This document shows, in pieces, positions 15,307 through 22,694 of a stretch of DNA of 22,694 bases. Positions within the stretch are counted from its first letter, which is position 1, and the number at the start of each line of letters is the position of its first letter. Source of the DNA: HGM12713 sp045593725 (GTDB lineage Bacteria > Bacillota > Clostridia > Oscillospirales > CAG-272); NCBI GenBank assembly GCA_045593725.1, contig JAZNXE010000023.1, positions 1 through 22,694 on the forward strand. The letters are read 5' to 3'. Made by a program: the position numbers and the translations under genes. A model generated the notes under the pieces. The model was not told where the DNA came from. It made no database searches and saw only the letters and a list, made by a program, of their open reading frames with translations.

Positions 15307-16494
15307 TTAAAAGTGAAGCCCGTCGGTGTTCTTCCCGCCGCACAGAAATTCCTTGGCGCGCCTGTAACGCTCTGCCGCGGCTTTTGCTTCGGCGGAATCC
15401 GGGTCAAAATGTTTTCTCCTTACGGCACGCAGAAGAACGTTTTTAGGTGTTTCGTTAGGGTCTATAAGCTCTACGGTTGAGGTGGAATATCCCAGAGCCT
15501 CAAGTCTGCAAAGTCTCAGGGCGTCGGTAGCAGCGTCGCACAGCTTCTGACGAAGCATAGAATAATCGGTAATAAAGGATAACACTTCACAGTCGATATT
15601 GTGATTTAGCTCGTGGTGACAGCAGGGTGTGGAGAGTATAAGGTCGGTTTTCCACTCAGCCGCCTTTTTGAGAACGATATCTGTGGCTATGTCGCAGGCG
15701 TGAAGAGAAATTACAAGAGAGGGAAGCACCTCGGGAGAATAATCGTTTATATCCATACAAATAAACTCCAGCCCATGGAAGCCAAGCTGCTTCGCCACAG
15801 AGGAGCAATGCTCTACCACGTCGGGCTTAAGGTCTATACCCGTCATGCTTACGTCCATTCGCTTGACAACCGAAAAATAATGGTAAGCGGCAAAGGAAAG
15901 ATAGCTCTTTCCGCAGCACAGGTCGCAAATTCTTATGCTTTCCTTGGGGAGCTTGTCCTCGCTGTCCTGTATTATCTCAAGAAAACGGTTTATCTGTCTG
16001 AATTTTGACTGCTTTTTATCGTAAACACGTCCGTTTTGGTCGGCAACACCCAAAAGCTTAAGAAAAGGCTCGTTCCCGCTGAGGACATGCCTTTTTTTGC
16101 GGTCGTTGCTTTCCTCGGGCATAACTGTTTCTTGTGTTGAATCCAAAAGGCGGATTACCTTTTTTTCGCCAAGGAGAACCGATTTTCCCGACTGGGAGCG
16201 CTTGTATTCACACTCTGCGCCGTTGCACAGAAGATTTATCTGCATATAGCCCTCAAGCAGCTCGGATAGGATAGGGGTATCTATTTCAGAAAGCACGAGA
16301 TTTTTATGAGTTACCTTGTTATCCTTGTGAAAAAATTCCGCTTGAAGGGAGGGCTTTCCCGAAATAAGCTTTATGCTTATAACCGTTTTTATCAGAGATT
16401 TGTCAGTAGGCTTTGATAAAACAGCCTTTCTGAGCACATTTTTTCTCCCCGCCTCTATAATAAGTGAGGATATTTTTAAAATGCTTTCTTCCAT
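15307..16494 (-). CDS. Class I SAM-dependent methyltransferase (PF13679-type)
   Basis: The protein (395 residues) has an N-terminal 150-residue region of unknown type and a C-terminal Rossmann methyltransferase domain. Motif I is ICDLCCGKSYLSF (189-201), the SAM-ribose acidic residue lies in GIDLKPD (D221), D248 is in CMDIND, and a SLHACDIATD motif (263-272) is followed by STPCCHHEL (288-296). The HACDxATD and PCCHHEL pair is characteristic of the Methyltransf_32 group, which contains RNA and protein methyltransferase candidates. The gene overlaps plsY by one base (TGATG), so the two are translationally coupled. The substrate is unknown; nucleic acid is an inference from family members. Confidence 0.8.
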   Translation of the reverse strand: MEESILKISSLIIEAGRKNVLRKAVLSKPTDKSLIKTVISIKLISGKPSLQAEFFHKDNKVTHKNLVLSEIDTPILSELLEGYMQINLLCNGAECEYKRSQSGKSVLLGEKKVIRLLDSTQETVMPEESNDRKKRHVLSGNEPFLKLLGVADQNGRVYDKKQSKFRQINRFLEIIQDSEDKLPKESIRICDLCCGKSYLSFAAYHYFSVVKRMDVSMTGIDLKPDVVEHCSSVAKQLGFHGLEFICMDINDYSPEVLPSLVISLHACDIATDIVLKKAAEWKTDLILSTPCCHHELNHNIDCEVLSFITDYSMLRQKLCDAATDALRLCRLEALGYSTSTVELIDPNETPKNVLLRAVRRKHFDPDSAEAKAAAERYRRAKEFLCGGKNTDGLHF

Positions 16495-17252
16495 CAGCCG
16501 TTTTGCTCCTCTGTTTCCGTTTCGGGAGCTTTTATGCTCTTTTTAAAGGAGAATTTGTTTTCCTTTCCTTTTGAGAGCCTCTTGATGTTCTCCCAGTGCT
16601 TTATTACTATGACAGCGGCTATGAGCACGGTAAAAATTATGTAAGGAGAGGTAGCTTCCTCGCCCGTGCTCAAAAGGCTGACAAAGCGTGTCCCTCTGTC
16701 CAATAGGATAGGATAAAGGAGCATACACAAAATTGAGCCTAAGGAGATAAATCTGGTAAGAAGAACTATCAAAACAAAGAGGAATATAAGTATTAAGAAA
16801 ATGAATGGGTCGCACATAAGGATTGTAGCAAAGGCGGTAACTACCCCCTTGCCGCCCTTAAAGCGGTAGAATACGGGAAATACGTGTCCGAGTATGCAGA
16901 AAAGACCTGCTATATAAGCGCCAAGCTGACCGATAAGCGTATATCCCACAAGGCAGGCGGTGATTGCCTTCAGAGTATCTCCCAAAAGTGTAAATGCCGC
17001 GGCGGAACGTCCGTAGGTTCTCATCATATTGGTCATTCCCGCGTTTTTGCTTCCGTGGGCTCTGATGTCCTCGTGATATTTTTTGCCCGATATAATAATG
17101 GCAAAATTTATACTGCCCAAAAGGTACGCGCATATCATAACTGCGGCGGCAGCTATTATTATAAAAGTAGTCGCATTCTCGTTTTCAATATTTTTAAGAT
17201 AGTAGTTTCCTACAAGCCCATTCGAGAAGAACTCTGAAAGTGTAAAAGGCAT
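16494..17252 (-). CDS. plsY: Acyl-phosphate:glycerol-3-phosphate acyltransferase
   Basis: PlsY is the membrane enzyme that transfers an acyl group from acyl-phosphate to glycerol-3-phosphate, the first step of phospholipid synthesis. The three family motifs are present: GSKNAGMTNMMR (67-78), GHVFPVFYRFKGGKGVVT (122-139) and TRFISLGSI. At 252 residues it is longer than the usual ~200: about 30 extra N-terminal residues precede the normal AYLLGSINFA helix, and the C terminus ends in a charged tail of about 30 residues. The AAGGAGG site before ATG 17252 supports the long form. It is the first gene of an operon with a methyltransferase and the FolC-like gene. Confidence 0.95.
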   Translation of the reverse strand: MPFTLSEFFSNGLVGNYYLKNIENENATTFIIIAAAAVMICAYLLGSINFAIIISGKKYHEDIRAHGSKNAGMTNMMRTYGRSAAAFTLLGDTLKAITACLVGYTLIGQLGAYIAGLFCILGHVFPVFYRFKGGKGVVTAFATILMCDPFIFLILIFLFVLIVLLTRFISLGSILCMLLYPILLDRGTRFVSLLSTGEEATSPYIIFTVLIAAVIVIKHWENIKRLSKGKENKFSFKKSIKAPETETEEQNG

Positions 17253-17286
17253 AAGGACCTCCTTTAATTAAATGCAATATACGACA

Positions 17287-17315
17287 ATTATATCATATAA
17301 CAAGTACTTTTACAA
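17287..17315 (-). promoter_or_regulatory. SigA-type promoter of the plsY operon
   Basis: On the minus strand TTGTAA (17310-17315) and TATAAT (17287-17292) are 17 bp apart, with TGA as extended -10. It lies about 35 bases upstream of the plsY start. Confidence 0.75.
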
Positions 17316-17342
17316 GGTTTTTTAAAAAATTAACCCCACAGA

Positions 17343-17373
17343 AAAGGGCAGAGCCGTAAGTTACAGCTCTGCC
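17343..17373 (-). terminator. Terminator of the LytM-like gene
   Basis: The arms 17347-17359 and 17361-17373 are complementary over 13 positions with one G-T pair; the innermost bases must open to form the loop, leaving about 10 bp. A short CTTTTC run follows on the minus strand, so it is a moderate terminator. It starts 7 bases after the stop codon. Confidence 0.75.
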
Positions 17374-17379
17374 TGAGGA

Positions 17380-19107
17380 TCAGTATTTTATTTCTTTGCC
17401 TAAAACAAAGCTTGGGTCGATTAATGTGTCATATACGGAGCATAGGATAAGCACACCTCTCGTCGATAGCAGACCGCCCGTGCCGCACTTTCCTAATTGC
17501 TCTCCCTTTGCCAGAATATCTCCCTTATCTACATCAATAGAACTGAGGTCGCAATACCACGTACGCAGACCTAAGCCGTGGTCAAGAACCACATAGCTTC
17601 CCAGGTAATCACAGGTACCTGTGGCAACAACGGTTCCCGAGTTAAGCGCATAGACAGCCTCGCCACCGGAGGTATTTGAGCTATACTCGTTTCCCTGTGC
17701 AATAAAAGATGCGGATCCGTCCTTTGAAGTAACCCTGTCCCCAAAGGAATAACCGTTGCTTAGTCCAAAGGAGGATGGGAGCAAAAATTCCTTACGGAAG
17801 AGGACGGTGTTGCTGGCGGGCGGAGAAATCCCTTTCATTATTGCCGCAAAGGACGTAATTGAGGAATCGGATATTATGCTTGATAAGAGAGTACTATCCT
17901 TACCAATTTCATAGCTTTTTTTCTCAGGAGAGGGGAGAATATTTACGGAAAACACCCGTTCTGCCGCTCCGTGCGACAGTGAGAAGGTAAATAAACCCTC
18001 GCTCAATCCGTAGGGGAAGGGGAGAATAGCTCTGGCAAGGCTGCCGTCCTTTACGAATACAGGGGTGAACTCGTACAGTTGGGTAATAGCGTTGTCGAGG
18101 GTGGAGTGGGCCTCGTAGGTCGTGTGTGTCTTCGAGGAAAAAAGTATCTCTGCCGTGTCGTCAACGTTGGTTACCGTCATAACGATAAATTGTCCGGGGT
18201 ATATTTCTGTTGAGCTAAGTGAGAAATCTGAGCGGTGCGTGATTTCGGTCATAAAGTCGTATGCCAATGTGCCGTAGAAGTCAGTCTCAGGATTTTTCTC
18301 CCATTGCGCGGTTATTTTTACGTTGAGAACAGCTCCCGCATCTACGGTAAAGAATGAAAGCTTATCAAGTGTTCCGTTGTATATGTCCGCTCCTGTGGAA
18401 TCCTGTATCTTAATTTCGCATTTTTCGGGGTGCTGGTCGAAGGAGAGATTTATTGCTCCGCCCATTTTGTACGTATTGCCTATGGGCGCTGTTTGTAATG
18501 AGGTAGAGGAATGTAGTGTTCCGTCCTGTCGGCGGTAATGCCACTCTCCCAGTATAGGCGATACCGCTTCGCCGTTCCCTGTGGTGAGTACGGGGGGGAG
18601 GGCAGAACGATATACCGACTCGGAAAATTCGGAATTGAGGAAAGCGTTGTACTGAGCCTCGGGTACGGAATATATTACGCCATCTTCATCTTCAAGATAG
18701 CTTTGCGCTCCGCTTTCGTCAAAATAGCAGTTGTACTGTAAAGACGCATCGTTTTGGTTTATATAAACCTTGAAATTTGGAGAACTCGAAAGCTCAACGT
18801 CCGTTGCGGGGATTTTTGTGACATTCATATTGTAGAATATCTCCACCAAAGGTGAGTCGCTTATATTTGCTTCGGTCACCCGTTGGGAAGATAACAGCCG
18901 TCCGTCAGCGTCGTAGAGCGATACCTCTACCTTGTTTGAGGATAAAAAGGATGAGTCCTCGTAGAAATACGCATAAAAGAAGGCGAGAACGGTGGGAATT
19001 ATTATTATCAAAACGCACAGAACGATCACAAAGGGAGAACGTTTGCTTTGTTTATTGTCGGAGTTATTTTTTTTGTGAGATAAGAACTCTGAGATTTTAT
19101 CAAACAC
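17380..19107 (-). CDS. Membrane-anchored protein with degenerate LytM/M23 domain
   Basis: This 575-residue protein has a short cytoplasmic N terminus, a membrane helix at about 25-48 and a large outer region. Its last 110 residues keep the outline of a LytM (M23) domain: ALNSGTVVATG, GSYVVLDHGLGLRTWYCDLSSIDVDKGDILAKGEQLG. But the zinc ligands look lost: no HxxxD is seen in the QGNEYSSN region, the YxHLS position reads YCDLS, and HLHFE reads GVLILCS. It should therefore be a binding or activator protein rather than a peptidoglycan hydrolase, by analogy with EnvC-type proteins. The long middle region (50-460) is beta-rich and unassigned. The start is GTG 19107 with an AGGAG site. Confidence 0.8.
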   Translation of the reverse strand: MFDKISEFLSHKKNNSDNKQSKRSPFVIVLCVLIIIIPTVLAFFYAYFYEDSSFLSSNKVEVSLYDADGRLLSSQRVTEANISDSPLVEIFYNMNVTKIPATDVELSSSPNFKVYINQNDASLQYNCYFDESGAQSYLEDEDGVIYSVPEAQYNAFLNSEFSESVYRSALPPVLTTGNGEAVSPILGEWHYRRQDGTLHSSTSLQTAPIGNTYKMGGAINLSFDQHPEKCEIKIQDSTGADIYNGTLDKLSFFTVDAGAVLNVKITAQWEKNPETDFYGTLAYDFMTEITHRSDFSLSSTEIYPGQFIVMTVTNVDDTAEILFSSKTHTTYEAHSTLDNAITQLYEFTPVFVKDGSLARAILPFPYGLSEGLFTFSLSHGAAERVFSVNILPSPEKKSYEIGKDSTLLSSIISDSSITSFAAIMKGISPPASNTVLFRKEFLLPSSFGLSNGYSFGDRVTSKDGSASFIAQGNEYSSNTSGGEAVYALNSGTVVATGTCDYLGSYVVLDHGLGLRTWYCDLSSIDVDKGDILAKGEQLGKCGTGGLLSTRGVLILCSVYDTLIDPSFVLGKEIKY

Positions 19108-19141
19108 GGCAAAACCTCTCCTTTCTTGTACAATATATTAT

Positions 19142-19170
19142 ATTATACAACAAGAGAGAGGTTTGGTCAA
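19142..19170 (-). promoter_or_regulatory. SigA-type promoter of the LytM-like gene
   Basis: On the minus strand TTGACC (19165-19170) and TATAAT (19142-19147) are 17 bp apart. The boxes lie 17 bases beyond the stop codon of the upstream lipoprotein gene, so the LytM-like gene can be expressed alone; no terminator separates the two genes. Confidence 0.75.
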
Positions 19171-19187
19171 GAGTTTTTTATTTATGG

Positions 19188-19841
19188 TTATGTAATGTCG
19201 TATGTAATTCCGTAGCTTTGAGCATATTTGTGGGCGAAGGAATCGCGTGAGCACTGTATTGTCAGTGCCTTGGCGGTATTGTCGAAGGCGCCGTAGCCTA
19301 TGGAGGTAACACTGTCAGGGATAGAAACCGACGAAAGTGAGGAGCATCCGCTGAAGGCGAACCAATCAAGCTTTTCTATGCCCGAGGATATAATCACAGT
19401 CTTTACCGAATTAGAGCTGAGCGCCTGACTTCCTATGGAGATTACCTGATAACCGTCTATTGATGCAGGGATAGTAATGCTTTCGTCGTTGCTGGATATG
19501 GAGCTTATGACCGCTTTTCCGTTCTCAAGGGTATATTTGAATATTTGAGGCTTGGAGGTTTCCTCGGGCTCTTGTGTCTCGGTGGAAGTGCTCTCCTGCC
19601 GTAGCCTTTCTATTTCTGCTTGAAGAACTTTAATTTGCTTTTCTCTTTCGCTGTCGGAAAGCTGTTGCGATTGTACCAAAAGCAAAATCTTTTCTTCAAG
19701 CTCTTGTATTTTTTCGGTATCCGATACTGATGAGGGATTTTCTGTTTGAGAGGGCGTAGGCGCGGATGCAGTACAGGCTGATATAGCTGTTAGCAATATT
19801 ATGAGCAACGATACGATAATGATAATATTATTTCTTTTCAT
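19188..19841 (-). CDS. Lipoprotein with coiled coil and BspA-like leucine-rich repeats
   Basis: This 217-residue protein begins MKRNNIIIIVSLLIILLTAISAC, so Cys23 is a lipidation candidate. A Ser/Thr/Pro linker leads to a coiled coil at about 43-85 (KIQELEEKILLL, EKQIKVLQAEIERLRQE). The C-terminal domain (about 98-217) has repeats of the BspA/LRR_5 type: ITIPASIDGYQVISIGSQAL, VKTVIISSGIEKLDWFAFSGC, LSSVSIPDSVTSIGYGAF. Such domains often bind surfaces or host/neighbour molecules. The frame opens upstream to 19880, but the AAGGAGG site (19848-19854) is right for ATG 19841. It lies upstream of the LytM-like gene and could share a surface role; only two to three repeats are present, which is short for the family. 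Confidence 0.85.
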   Translation of the reverse strand: MKRNNIIIIVSLLIILLTAISACTASAPTPSQTENPSSVSDTEKIQELEEKILLLVQSQQLSDSEREKQIKVLQAEIERLRQESTSTETQEPEETSKPQIFKYTLENGKAVISSISSNDESITIPASIDGYQVISIGSQALSSNSVKTVIISSGIEKLDWFAFSGCSSLSSVSIPDSVTSIGYGAFDNTAKALTIQCSRDSFAHKYAQSYGITYDIT

Positions 19842-19947
19842 AGATATCCTCCTTGGGTTTTTATGAAAATAGGATAACATATATCTTAAGAGTAAAAAAG
19901 AAAATCCTGTCGATTAAAAAAATTAAAAATAATTTCAAAAAAAGTTC

Positions 19948-19976
19948 TTGACAAGTGAAATTAAATGTTGTATAAT
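19948..19976 (+). promoter_or_regulatory. Consensus promoter of the tRNA gene
   Basis: TTGACA (19948-19953) and TATAAT (19971-19976) are separated by 17 bp, both perfect consensus. An A/T-rich tract lies upstream. Transcription would start about 19983, shortly before the tRNA. Confidence 0.9.
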
Positions 19977-19995
19977 ATACAGGCTGTCAATCAGC

Positions 19996-20072
19996 GGGCC
20001 ATTAGCTCAGTTGGTTAGAGCAACCGGCTCATAACCGGTTGGTCCGGGGTTCGAGTCCCTGATGGCCCACCA
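19996..20072 (+). tRNA. tRNA with CAT anticodon, probably tRNA-Ile2 (lysidine type)
   Basis: The 77-nt cloverleaf is complete: acceptor GGGCCAT with ATGGCCC, D stem GCTC/GAGC, anticodon stem ACCGG/CCGGT with loop CTCATAA (anticodon CAT at 20030-20032), T stem CGGGG/CCCTG with TTCGAGT loop, and an encoded CCA. The 1:72 pair is G:C and the anticodon stem lacks three G:C pairs of the initiator type, so it is not initiator tRNA. Acceptor pairs C4:G69 and C5:G68 are those recognised by the lysidine synthase TilS in E. coli, which favours tRNA-Ile2 over elongator tRNA-Met; this is not certain. Confidence 0.95.
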
Positions 20073-20101
20073 AAAGCACTTGCTATCGCAAGTGCTTTTT
20101 T
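20073..20101 (+). terminator. Intrinsic terminator of the tRNA gene
   Basis: AGCACTTGC (20075-20083) pairs with GCAAGTGCT (20088-20096) around TATC, with a T run to 20101. It starts one base after the CCA end. Confidence 0.92.
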
Positions 20102-20125
20102 GATTTTATAGAGTTTCACACTTTG

Positions 20126-20154
20126 TTGACTTCCTTTAATATATATGTTATAAT
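20126..20154 (+). promoter_or_regulatory. SigA-type promoter of the two-component operon
   Basis: TTGACT (20126-20131) and TATAAT (20149-20154) are 17 bp apart with a TGT extended -10. Transcription should start about 20161, leaving a leader of about 93 bases. Confidence 0.8.
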
Positions 20155-20170
20155 TATCAAGAATATCAGT

Positions 20171-20192
20171 TCTGTGAACGATTGTTCACAGA
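20171..20192. promoter_or_regulatory. 22-bp palindrome with GAAC-N4-GTTC core: possible operator
   Basis: TCTGTGAAC (20171-20179) and GTTCACAGA (20184-20192) are perfect inverted arms around GATT. The palindrome lies 10 bases after the predicted transcription start. The core GAAC-GATT-GTTC fits the simplified Gram-positive LexA box GAAC-N4-GTTC but the flanks differ (T/A rather than C/G). It could bind LexA, the response regulator itself, or fold as RNA hairpin. Confidence 0.5.
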
Positions 20193-20253
20193 GTTGAAAA
20201 ACGGCTTGAGAGAATATAGATACACTGTTACTAAAAGGAGCTTGGGAGGGAAT

Positions 20254-20925
20254 ATGTTTCAGGTATTAATAGTTGAGGACGATCGCGATCTTCGTCAGCT
20301 TTTTTCAAAGGTTCTTGCCAAGAGCGGATATTCTGTTGAGGGAGTATCTAACGGCAAGGACGCATTGGAGCTGATAGATAAAAAATACTTCGATATAATA
20401 ATATCGGACATTATGATGCCCGTAATGGACGGATATGAGCTGGTAAGAAGCTTGCGGGACGCGGGTAATAATACTCCCGTGCTTATGATAACCGCAAAGG
20501 ATGCCTTTTCGGATATGCAAACGGGATTTTCTTCGGGAAGCGACGATTATATGGTCAAGCCCGTAAACGTAAACGAGATGGTGCTCAGAGTCGGGGCGCT
20601 TCTTCGACGTTCGCAAATAGCCAATGAAAGAAGAATTACCATAGGCTCTACGGTTCTTGAATGTGATTCCCTCAGCGTAACTACCGATAAAGAACAGCTT
20701 ATACTGCCACAGAAGGAATTTATGGTGCTGTATAAAATGGCTTCCTATCCGGGAAGAATATTTACGCGCCAACAGCTTATGGACGATATATGGGGATATG
20801 ACGCGGTGTCGGACACGCATACGGTGGACGTTCATATTGGACGGCTACGTGAAAAATTTGGTGACAGTAAGGACTTTAAGATAGTTACTATGCGAGGCGT
20901 AGGATATAAAGTGGTGAAAATATGA
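20254..20925 (+). CDS. OmpR/PhoB-family response regulator
   Basis: This 223-residue protein (ATG 20254, upstream GGGAGG) has a receiver domain with the acidic pair ED/DD (8-10), the phosphoacceptor Asp52 in SDIMMP, Thr80 in MITAKD and Lys102 in VKPV. A winged-helix output domain of the OmpR class follows at about 130-223 (QLILPQKEFMVLYKMASYPGRIF, DTHTVDVHIGRLREKFGD, MRGVGYKV). All switch residues are intact. The frame reaches back to 20182, but no ribosome site supports that start. Its stop overlaps the kinase start by 4 bases, so the two are coupled. The signal and targets are unknown; the GAAC palindrome upstream may allow autoregulation. Confidence 0.93.
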   Translation: MFQVLIVEDDRDLRQLFSKVLAKSGYSVEGVSNGKDALELIDKKYFDIIISDIMMPVMDGYELVRSLRDAGNNTPVLMITAKDAFSDMQTGFSSGSDDYMVKPVNVNEMVLRVGALLRRSQIANERRITIGSTVLECDSLSVTTDKEQLILPQKEFMVLYKMASYPGRIFTRQQLMDDIWGYDAVSDTHTVDVHIGRLREKFGDSKDFKIVTMRGVGYKVVKI

Positions 20926-21953
20926 AAAATAAAAAGCAGAAGAAAAAGCACGGAATTACCTGGCACATCTCAATTATTGTTACAGTTGAGCTTGCAGTAT
21001 CGGTGGTATTGGCAACTATCGTTTCATATTTACTTGAAAAATATCTGGGTACAATTTGGAACGTATCGCCCGTGTGGCTGGTTATAGGCGTTGCGGTGAT
21101 TCTTGGAGGCGGTATATCTATATTCATAAACCTATCCTTACTTGCTCCCATAAGAAAGCTGGGAAAGGCTATGAACAAGGTAGCGGGAGGAGATTATAAT
21201 GTGCAGGTTGAACAAACAAGCCGCTTTGGGGATATAGAGGATATTTATCAAAATTTCAATCTTATGACCAAGGAGCTTGCCTCTACCGAGATACTCAAGA
21301 CCGATTTTATTTCTAATGTTTCCCACGAGATAAAGACCCCGATTACGGCGGTGGAGGGCTACGCAATGCTTCTTCAGGGTGAGGATGGGCTGAGCGAGGA
21401 GAACGCCGAGTACGTTGACAAGATACTCGCCAACACACAGCGCCTGTCCGAGCTTGTGAATAACACGCTTTTGCTTTCCAAAATAGATAACCAGTCAATT
21501 GAAACTAAGCAGGAAATGTTCAGCCTTGACGAGCAGATAAGACAGTCTATCCTTCTTCTTGAACTGAAGTGGGCAGAAAAGGAAGTGGATATAGACGTGG
21601 ATATGCAAAGCGTTAAGTACGTGGGCAATAAAGGACTTATGATGCACGTATGGAATAATCTTATCGGCAACGCCATAAAATTCACCCCTCGCGGAAGCAC
21701 GGTAAGGATACGGCTGAGCGAGACGCCGATGGAGATAATCTTTACGGTGGACGACGAGGGAAGCGGTATAGACGAGAGAGCCCAAAAGCATATATTTGAT
21801 AAATTTTATCAAGGCGATACCTCTCATAAGCAGGAGGGCAACGGCTTGGGACTTGCTCTGGCTAAACGCATAGTTATAATGGCAGGGGGAAGTATAAGCG
21901 TTCAGAATCTTCCCGTAGGATGTAGGTTTACCATTACGCTCCCTAAAGTGTAA
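20922..21953 (+). CDS. Sensor histidine kinase with minimal external loop
   Basis: The 343-residue kinase has two membrane helices (about 13-38 and 51-72) separated by only about 12 residues, so it cannot bind a ligand in an external domain and probably senses the membrane or a partner protein. A HAMP domain (about 73-120) is followed by the H box with His135 (SNVSHEIKTP), the N box NLIGNAIKF (246-254), G1 DDEGSGID (277-284), F box IFDKFYQGD and G2 GNGLGLALAKR. All catalytic motifs are intact. The start overlaps the regulator stop (ATGA) without a strong ribosome site, which fits translational coupling. Confidence 0.93.
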   Translation: MKNKKQKKKHGITWHISIIVTVELAVSVVLATIVSYLLEKYLGTIWNVSPVWLVIGVAVILGGGISIFINLSLLAPIRKLGKAMNKVAGGDYNVQVEQTSRFGDIEDIYQNFNLMTKELASTEILKTDFISNVSHEIKTPITAVEGYAMLLQGEDGLSEENAEYVDKILANTQRLSELVNNTLLLSKIDNQSIETKQEMFSLDEQIRQSILLLELKWAEKEVDIDVDMQSVKYVGNKGLMMHVWNNLIGNAIKFTPRGSTVRIRLSETPMEIIFTVDDEGSGIDERAQKHIFDKFYQGDTSHKQEGNGLGLALAKRIVIMAGGSISVQNLPVGCRFTITLPKV

Positions 21954-22042
21954 TAAATAACGTTGATAAAATAGACAAGCTGTCCGCGAGGATATTGTCA
22001 AAAAGATTTTCAAAAAAATCGAAAAAACTTACAAAAAAGGTA

Positions 22043-22071
22043 TTGACAATGCAAAAGCGGTGTGGTATAAT
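22043..22071 (+). promoter_or_regulatory. Full-consensus rRNA promoter with extended -10
   Basis: TTGACA (22043-22048) and TATAAT (22066-22071) with a 17-bp spacer and TGG directly upstream of the -10. An A-rich tract with A stretches at about 22006-22038 could act as an UP element. Transcription should start about 22078. Confidence 0.93.
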
Positions 22072-22077
22072 ACTAAG

Positions 22078-22265
22078 GCTGTCGCACAAAAAGGCAGCGG
22101 ACGGTCATTGAAAATTGAACAAGAAGAGATAAGTACAAAGCAAATTGCAAGTGCGAAATACTAATCTCGTCGATAAGAGTTATATATACTCAACAAAGTA
22201 AAAGAAGCTAAGAAAGAATAGCTCGAAAGAAGATTTTAGCTCGGGATACCGAGATAAGATACAAT
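22078..22265 (+). other. rRNA leader with boxA-like sequence
   Basis: The leader contains TCATTGAAAATTGAACA (22105-22121), which resembles the Gram-positive rRNA antitermination region (TTTGAAAACTGAACA type). A short CTCGG/CCGAG hairpin lies at 22240-22253, and TAGCTCG occurs twice (22219-22225, 22237-22243). No protein gene is visible in this stretch. Confidence 0.6.

Positions 22266-22694
<429 letters not shown>

Noticed and set aside
19115..19161. Imperfect 47-bp dyad around the LytM-like promoter (CCTCTC ... GAGAGG, TTGTA ... TACAA)
   Set aside because: The arms do not keep register across the dyad and the sequence is A/T-biased, so it is not separable from a normal promoter.
20030..20032. 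Initiator tRNA-fMet
   Set aside because: The 1:72 pair is G:C and the anticodon stem lacks the three consecutive G:C pairs of initiators.
19996..20072. tRNA as attachment site of the phage cassette
   Set aside because: The tRNA is more than 12 kb from the cassette, with housekeeping genes between, and no integrase or partial tRNA copy is seen.

Overview
The window looks like a chromosomal segment of a low-to-mid GC Gram-positive bacterium (Bacillota, class Clostridia, probably an Oscillospirales-type gut lineage; genus not resolved). Reasons: a 16S rRNA 5' end of clostridial type, near-consensus SigA promoters with 17-bp spacers, strong AGGAGG ribosome sites, HPr kinase/phosphorylase, a tetrahydrofolate riboswitch in front of an ECF folate transporter gene, and lipoproteins with Gram-positive layout.

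Layout. (1) 1-175: a hairpin repeat of dispersed-element type and two back-to-back terminator-like hairpins. (2) 176-7228, minus strand: a compact seven-gene phage head/packaging cassette, read right to left as small terminase, large terminase, a tail-hub/stabilisation-like beta protein, P22-type portal, scaffold, HK97-fold coat protein and a probable head-completion adaptor. No tail fibre, lysis, integrase or replication gene is visible, and both ends carry terminator-like structures. (3) 7378-9522, minus: a two-gene operon for a parvulin/SurA-like lipoprotein and a membrane-anchored extracytoplasmic protein. (4) 9712-10647, plus: hprK; convergent with it a secreted-type alpha/beta esterase fold gene (10704-11531). 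(5) 11623-13981, plus: THF riboswitch, folT, folC and a small membrane protein. (6) 14014-17252, minus: plsY, a SAM methyltransferase and a divergent FolC/Mur-ligase paralogue that converges on the true folC. (7) 17380-19841, minus: a membrane-anchored protein with a degenerate LytM/M23 domain and a leucine-rich-repeat lipoprotein. (8) 19996-20072: tRNA with CAT anticodon, probably tRNA-Ile2. (9) 20254-21953, plus: an OmpR-family response regulator and a histidine kinase with a tiny external loop. (10) From 22043 to the end: a consensus rRNA promoter, leader and the first ~430 nt of 16S rRNA.

How it works together. Most of the right two thirds is housekeeping: folate uptake and polyglutamylation under one folate-sensing leader, phospholipid synthesis (PlsY), carbon catabolite control (HprK), envelope proteins and translation RNA. 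The left third is the accessory part. The most unusual items are the head-only phage cassette with its own control region, the degraded FolC paralogue, the LytM protein that lacks its zinc ligands, and a GAAC-N4-GTTC palindrome at the start of the two-component operon. All functions are read from sequence motifs by eye; no database search was run.
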